NCBI GenBank assembly: GCA_964484515.1
Contig: CAZAGT010000183.1
Location: 1-9,901 of the forward strand
DNA: 9,901 nucleotides
Reading direction: 5' to 3'
Source of the DNA: CAZAGT01 sp964484515
GTDB taxonomy: Bacteria; Desulfobacterota; DSM-4660; Desulfatiglandales; HGW-15
Within the stretch, counting starts at the first letter, position 1; each line of letters opens with the position of its first letter. The position numbers and the translations under genes were made by a program. Of the stretch, positions 6,252 through 9,901 are shown one piece after another. The notes beneath the pieces are model-generated. The model was not told the origin of the DNA. It worked only from the letters and a program-made list of their open reading frames with translations, and made no database searches.

Positions 6252-7895
6252 ATGCACCAAAACAAGCGAAAGCGTCCTCTCATCTACATAGCCCTTGTCT
6301 CAGCCATCCTTCTGGTTCTCACCTTTGCCGGCAGCAGTCTCGGCGCCCAATGGGAAGTCCTCGATCTGTCGCACAAATGGGAGAACGGGATGCCCGCCTG
6401 GATGACGAAGTATGACGGAATCTCGTTGGTCGCGGGAGAGAACAAGGAAGAGACCTACGAGCTCCTTGGGGGCTGGTGGCTTTACAAGGCCAATTTCAAT
6501 GAGCACACGGGCACCCACATGGACGCCCCGGCCCACCGCAAGGAAGGGCTCTGGAAACTCGACGACATCCCCCTCACGCACATGTTCGCCAAGGCCCTCG
6601 TGATGGATATGCGGCCTTATGTGCAGGATCGAGATTCGTATATGATCACGATGGACGACGTGCGTGACTGGGAAAAGGAGAATGGGCTGAAGCTCTCCGA
6701 CGTGCCCGGACACGGGTTTGTGTACGTCTACACCGGCTGGGACAGATTCTGGGACGATTTCGTCAAGATGGGGTCCCAGAAATTTCAGGTTCCCAACTTC
6801 CCGGGCATCTCGGGGGAGGTCGGAAAATATATCGTGGACCAGACCGGGTTCATTGCCATCGGGATCGACACCCTGTCCATGGATCCCGGACCCTCTAAGG
6901 ACTTTCCGGCCCATGTCGCCATCCTGGGCCATGGTAAATATATCGTTGAGAATCTCCACAACCTCGAGCCGATCGCCAATCAGTTCGTTTACGCCCTCCA
7001 TGCTCCCCTGAAGGTGAAGGGCGGTTCCGGAGCCCCCACCAGGGTCTGGGCCATTCGCGACCCCAACATGATGAGCCTGAAAGGGCAAATGCGGTGGGCC
7101 GACAATCTGGACGCCCGCTTCCGCAAGTGCCACGTCTGGGATCTGACCAACTATATTGAGAACGGGATGCACATCTGGCAGGGTGTCTTCGGAGGCGAAT
7201 ATGCCCCGACCGGTATCACCAACTGGATCAATTACGACACAGCGGGCGGCTTCTGGGGCCAAAAGGTGCGGTTGAACGAGCACACCGGCACCCACATCGA
7301 CTCGGGTTCCCACCGCATCGAGGGCAGGCAATTCACCATCGACGCCCATCCCGTCAGCCAGTTCTACGGCCCGGCCGTGATCATTGACGCCTCCAGCTAC
7401 GGCCCCGAGGCCGGGGACTGGATCCTCAAGCTAAAGGATTTCAAGGACTGGCAGTCGAAGCATCCTCAGATCGCCCAAATCAAAAAGGGCGACCTCCCGA
7501 TCTTCTATCTCGGATGGGTGGATGAATGGATCAAACACGTCAAGGGGTATGAAAGGGAGAAGTGCACGTACCACTTCCCCGGGATCGGCCCTGACCTGGC
7601 CGAGTACCTGCGTGGCCGCGGCGTGGATGGCGTCGGAACGGATGTGACCAGTATCGATGCCGCCAAGACGGCCATCTATGGGAAAGGCAGTCCCGCGCAG
7701 AACTCGCCCACGCACGTCGTTCTGTGTGAGGCCGGGATCTGGAACTGCGAGAATATGGGCTTCAATCTGCCCATGTGCTTGAACAGCAGGGGGTATGCCT
7801 TTTTCCTGACCATGCCGTATATCAAGGGCGGCTCAGGCGGCAGCACCCGCGTCTACTATTTCGAAGGACTGGAGCTGCCCGAACTGGAAGGGTAA
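6252..7895 (+). CDS. Exported tandem-domain cyclase-family metal hydrolase (KynB/isatin hydrolase-like)
   Basis: The 547-residue protein contains two full copies of the cyclase (PF04199-type) fold, a family of Mn/Zn amidohydrolases that includes kynurenine formamidase and isatin hydrolase. Residues 1-32 form a signal peptide: basic MHQNKRKR, a hydrophobic core 11-27 and a likely cut after SSLGA. Domain 1 (about 35-268) has HTGTHMDAPAH (H85, H89, D91, H95) and the later H221 with E233. Domain 2 (about 294-537) has HTGTHIDSGSH (H344, H348, D350, H354) and H488 with E500. The 12-residue spacing of the last pair matches the KynB metal ligands in both halves, so both sites look usable. Each half starts with a DL...ENGM..W string and ends with KGGSG..TRV, offset by about 259 residues, showing internal duplication. 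Usual members have one domain of 210-260 residues. A strong ribosome binding site (AAAGGAGG, 7 bases away) fixes the start. Substrate is unknown; a periplasmic role is inferred. Confidence 0.9.
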   Translation: MHQNKRKRPLIYIALVSAILLVLTFAGSSLGAQWEVLDLSHKWENGMPAWMTKYDGISLVAGENKEETYELLGGWWLYKANFNEHTGTHMDAPAHRKEGLWKLDDIPLTHMFAKALVMDMRPYVQDRDSYMITMDDVRDWEKENGLKLSDVPGHGFVYVYTGWDRFWDDFVKMGSQKFQVPNFPGISGEVGKYIVDQTGFIAIGIDTLSMDPGPSKDFPAHVAILGHGKYIVENLHNLEPIANQFVYALHAPLKVKGGSGAPTRVWAIRDPNMMSLKGQMRWADNLDARFRKCHVWDLTNYIENGMHIWQGVFGGEYAPTGITNWINYDTAGGFWGQKVRLNEHTGTHIDSGSHRIEGRQFTIDAHPVSQFYGPAVIIDASSYGPEAGDWILKLKDFKDWQSKHPQIAQIKKGDLPIFYLGWVDEWIKHVKGYEREKCTYHFPGIGPDLAEYLRGRGVDGVGTDVTSIDAAKTAIYGKGSPAQNSPTHVVLCEAGIWNCENMGFNLPMCLNSRGYAFFLTMPYIKGGSGGSTRVYYFEGLELPELEG

Positions 7896-7930
7896 TCATC
7901 AGAATCCCCTGAGCACCACCCTCCCTGCAG

Positions 7931-7963
7931 CCCGCCCCGCGTATCTCAGATACGCGGGGTGGG
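7931..7963 (+). terminator. Strong hairpin after the double-cyclase gene
   Basis: The arms CCCCGCGTATCT (7935-7946) and AGATACGCGGGG (7948-7959) are perfect complements around a single base, and pairing continues outwards through one G-T and three C-G pairs to 7931 and 7963. The RNA would form a GC-rich stem of about 15 bp, 35 bases after the stop codon. The trailing sequence TACTTTA is only modestly T-rich, so it is an imperfect intrinsic terminator or a 3'-end stabiliser. Confidence 0.75.
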
Positions 7964-8065
7964 TACTTTATGGCCACCGGTTGAGCCCGCCCTCCACAAC
8001 GCCCAAAAGCACGAGCGGTCCGTCTCAGCATTCTTCCTCCGTACTTTTAGCCTTGAGTATTAAAG

Positions 8066-8113
8066 ATTGAAGAATCGGATTGACATTCCGATTTTTCAAT
8101 ATAAAATGAGGTC
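8066..8113 (+). promoter_or_regulatory. Promoter embedded in an inverted repeat, probably leaderless
   Basis: Two 14-base arms (8066-8079 and 8087-8100) match as reverse complements except for one position that is G-T. The 7-base loop contains a consensus -35 box, TTGACA (8080-8085). TAAAAT (8102-8107) is a good -10 box at 16-bp spacing. Transcription would then begin about seven bases further on, at or next to ATG 8114, giving a leaderless message; GAGG at 8108-8111 is too close to serve as a normal ribosome binding site. A regulator bound to the repeat would cover the promoter, so autoregulation or repression by a partner is plausible. Confidence 0.6.
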
Positions 8114-9265
8114 ATGATCGATCGTCCTGCCTATGCGGAAAAACTATCGACGTCACTTCGCCGCTCTCCCATCACCGCCATCCTCGGGCCCCGCCAATGC
8201 GGGAAAACCACCTTGGCCCGGCTGTTTGGCAGCGATAAAAAGGCTGAGTATTTTGATCTCGAATCACAGCCCGAATTGCAACGACTCCAAAATCCCGAGT
8301 TGGTCCTTGGGTCCCTGGAAGGCTTCGTTATCCTGGACGAAATCCAGAGAATGCCGACCCTGTTTAGCACCCTGCGTGTTCTCGTGGATAGACCGGAAAG
8401 CCGATCTCGTTTCCTCATCTTGGGGAGTGCTTCCCCCGATATCATAAAGAACATCTCCGAAACACTCGCCGGCCGCGTCGAATTTATCGAGTTGGCGGGT
8501 TTCGACATAAGTGAGACCGGTTCGGATTCATGGCAAACCCTTTGGCTTCGCGGCGGTTTTCCACGCTCCTTTCTTGCCGATTCGAATGATGACAGCGTTG
8601 CCTGGCGAGAAAGCTTTATCCATGCCTTCCTCGAGCGAGACATTCCCCAATTGGGGATTACCATACCGGCAGCCGCCATGCGACGTTTCTGGACTATGCT
8701 GGCGCATTATCATGGGCAGCTCTGGAACGCATCTGAGCTTGCTCGGTCGATGGGCCTGACAGATAAAACTGTGCGTTCGTACCTCGATATTCTGTCTGGA
8801 ACCTTCATGGTGCATCAGCTTCAGCCATGGCATGAAAACATAGGAAAACGTCAGGTCAAATCGCCCAAAGTATACTTGAGAGATTCGGGTATCCTCCATG
8901 CCCTACTCAACATCATCGATGACCATAGCCTTTTCGGCCACCCACGAGTCGGCGCTTCGTGGGAAGGGTTTGCCTTTCATCAATTCATGCAGATTATAAG
9001 ACCCTCTCAGGCCTTTTTCTGGTCCACATACAGTGGAGCAGAAATTGACCTTTTTTTTCTACATCGAGGGCGACGCTATGGAATCGAATTCAAGTTCAAC
9101 GAGGCCCCGAAGGTTACCAAATCGATGCGCATTACGTTGAAGGATCTCGCCCTCCAACATCTATGGGTCATCTATCCCGGTCAACATCGTTATCCCGTTG
9201 ACGAACAAATCTCTGTCTGGCCTCTTCAAAAGCTACCGGAATTGCCTTCCCAACTTAATGTATAG
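8114..9265 (+). CDS. AAA ATPase with DUF4143 C-terminal domain
   Basis: A 383-residue stand-alone ATPase of the AAA_14/DUF4143 family, close to the usual 370-400 residues. The P-loop is GPRQCGKTT (25-33), Walker B is FVILDEIQ (71-78), and LILGSAS (101-107) fits sensor 1. RGGFPRSFL (146-154) and the FLERDIPQLG string (172-181) are family marks. A winged-helix-like section follows (NASELARSMGLTDKTVRSYLDIL, 205-227). The DUF4143 end has GASWEGFAFHQ (280-290), SGAEIDLFF (307-315) and YGIEFKFNE (322-330), so E284, D312, E325 and K327 keep the PD-(D/E)XK nuclease-like pattern. The role of the family is not settled; many copies are strain-variable and suspected of DNA-linked or defence-like functions. 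No partner gene is adjacent. The ATG is set by the promoter arrangement at 8066-8113, with no normal ribosome binding site. Its codon use is less GC-rich than that of the cyclase gene, which hints at separate acquisition. Confidence 0.92.
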   Translation: MIDRPAYAEKLSTSLRRSPITAILGPRQCGKTTLARLFGSDKKAEYFDLESQPELQRLQNPELVLGSLEGFVILDEIQRMPTLFSTLRVLVDRPESRSRFLILGSASPDIIKNISETLAGRVEFIELAGFDISETGSDSWQTLWLRGGFPRSFLADSNDDSVAWRESFIHAFLERDIPQLGITIPAAAMRRFWTMLAHYHGQLWNASELARSMGLTDKTVRSYLDILSGTFMVHQLQPWHENIGKRQVKSPKVYLRDSGILHALLNIIDDHSLFGHPRVGASWEGFAFHQFMQIIRPSQAFFWSTYSGAEIDLFFLHRGRRYGIEFKFNEAPKVTKSMRITLKDLALQHLWVIYPGQHRYPVDEQISVWPLQKLPELPSQLNV

Positions 9266-9373
9266 TTCACAGGACAATCCCGTAATCTCTTGTCTAGAGA
9301 AAAGTGGTGTTAGTCTCATTCTCTGCTTTCTCATTCAGGACTCTATTTCCTTTGCATCGCGTCATAAGCAAAA

Positions 9374-9408
9374 AGAGAGCGGGAAAGCTAAAGGGCTTAC
9401 CCGCTCTT
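9374..9408 (+). terminator. Hairpin after the DUF4143 ATPase gene
   Basis: AGAGCGGG (9376-9383) pairs with CCCGCTCT (9400-9407), and AAGC/GCTT (9385-9388 and 9395-9398) extends the stem inside the loop. A run of A precedes and TCTTCT follows, giving a likely terminator that could work in both directions. It lies about 110 bases after the stop codon; the DNA between holds no gene. Confidence 0.6.
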
Positions 9409-9437
9409 CTCACTCATTAGGCTGGTCGGGGCGAGAG

Positions 9438-9447
9438 NNNNNNNNNN
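9438..9447. other. Assembly gap (10 Ns)
   Basis: Ten consecutive undefined bases, a common scaffold-gap placeholder. The true distance and content between 9437 and 9448 are unknown, so the genes left of the gap and the sequence right of it need not be close neighbours. Confidence 0.95.
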
Positions 9448-9901
9448 TATTTTATTGATAAATATCATCTTAAAATCTAAACTGCAAGAAAATGCAAGAA
9501 GTGGATTTTCAAATCCCACATCATCTAATTGCTGAAGGAAGGGGAATCTTTGGCTATGCTACCGAGAGGCCGATTTGGGTTTCGCTTTGGGACAGAAGCT
9601 TGCATTACCCCTTTATGACCGCAAATGACAGCCTAGGTGGTGGTAGTCGTCGTAGTGAAGGTGCTCGCAGTATTAGTGGTGCCGGTTACCAATGTTCCCC
9701 ATTCCGCAGGGGCATAATGTGGGATTTCGACATGCTCATGGGGAATCGTCAGAGGCCTAGGTGGTATCATACATTGATCTCCAACCATATCGCATAGGTC
9801 CTGAGAAAGAACAAGCGCACCCGCTAGAGCACCGATGGTAGTATAAGTTACTCAAGTTTCGCACCTTGAAACGGCTAATTGGGGGTGAAAAGTAGTACTG
9901 C
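9448..9901. other. Post-gap region with unassigned frames on both strands
   Basis: No gene is firmly supported. A plus-strand frame 9492-9797 (101 codons, with a GGGSRRSEGARS section) begins in a short tandem repeat TGCAAGAA-AA-TGCAAGAA without a ribosome binding site. On the minus strand a frame ending in a TAG near 9634 reads GALAGALVLSQDLCDM, IPPRPLTIPHEHVEIPHYAP and a threonine-rich tail; it has a more protein-like start but only an internal ATG. An 11-base direct repeat GCCTAGGTGGT occurs at 9631-9641 and 9755-9765. This could be a gene remnant, a small threonine-tailed protein or a repeat element. Confidence 0.35.

Noticed and set aside
6300..7349. A 349-codon open frame on the minus strand inside the double-cyclase gene
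   Set aside because: It is antisense to a protein with a signal peptide, strong ribosome binding site and full catalytic motifs; the translation has no recognisable motif and arises from GC-rich third positions.
7931..7963. Perfect palindrome considered as an attachment site or recombination site
   Set aside because: Its place 35 bases after a stop codon and GC-rich stem fit a terminator; there is no integrase or second copy in the window.
8131..8679. A 182-codon minus-strand frame inside the DUF4143 ATPase gene
   Set aside because: Shadow of a gene whose Walker and nuclease-like motifs are all in the plus frame; its own residues are Ser/Arg-rich and motif-free.
9198..9458. Plus-strand frame running through the N block
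   Set aside because: It overlaps the ATPase 3' end out of frame and contains undefined residues; the terminator hairpin also lies inside it.
1..9901. CRISPR array, tRNA, rRNA or intact insertion sequence
   Set aside because: No regularly spaced direct repeats, no cloverleaf-like sequence noticed, no transposase motif and no terminal inverted repeats flanking a gene were seen.

Overview
The window is about 9.9 kb of bacterial chromosome, probably one metagenome-assembled scaffold: a block of exactly ten Ns at 9438-9447 marks an assembly join. Gene style suggests a Gram-negative anaerobe of the Desulfobacterota (old Deltaproteobacteria) type. The hints are moderate GC with Shine-Dalgarno starts, a MurJ/MviN-type flippase, a signal-peptide cyclase-family hydrolase, an AAA/DUF4143 ATPase, and an AT-rich TTCGAATTTCGG-type intergenic repeat of the sort I associate with that group. 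The taxonomic assignment is inference; there is no rRNA or other marker here.

Layout. Positions 1-704 hold no gene I can support. From 5133 leftwards to 705 every gene is on the minus strand: a 68-residue unknown protein, an SnoaL/NTF2-like protein whose start overlaps the previous stop, a NERD-domain superfamily I helicase 36 bp further on, a 330-bp gap carrying two inverted copies of an AT-rich repeat, and a 527-residue MurJ-family flippase. The first three look like one transcription unit; the flippase is probably separate. Around 5134-5473 transcription diverges, and from there all genes are on the plus strand: a 109-residue unknown helical protein, a long leader followed by an exported 547-residue protein made of two complete metal-dependent cyclase domains, a strong terminator hairpin, and a DUF4143 ATPase whose promoter sits inside a 14-bp-armed inverted repeat and appears to start transcription at the initiation codon. 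A second hairpin follows that gene. After the N gap, 9448-9901 contains open frames on both strands that I cannot assign.

The genes do not form one obvious pathway. The most distinctive items are the double-domain exported cyclase in which both halves keep every expected metal-binding residue, the small coupled operon ending in a NERD helicase, and the promoter with an inverted repeat in front of the DUF4143 ATPase. I found no CRISPR array, tRNA, rRNA, integrase or intact insertion sequence.
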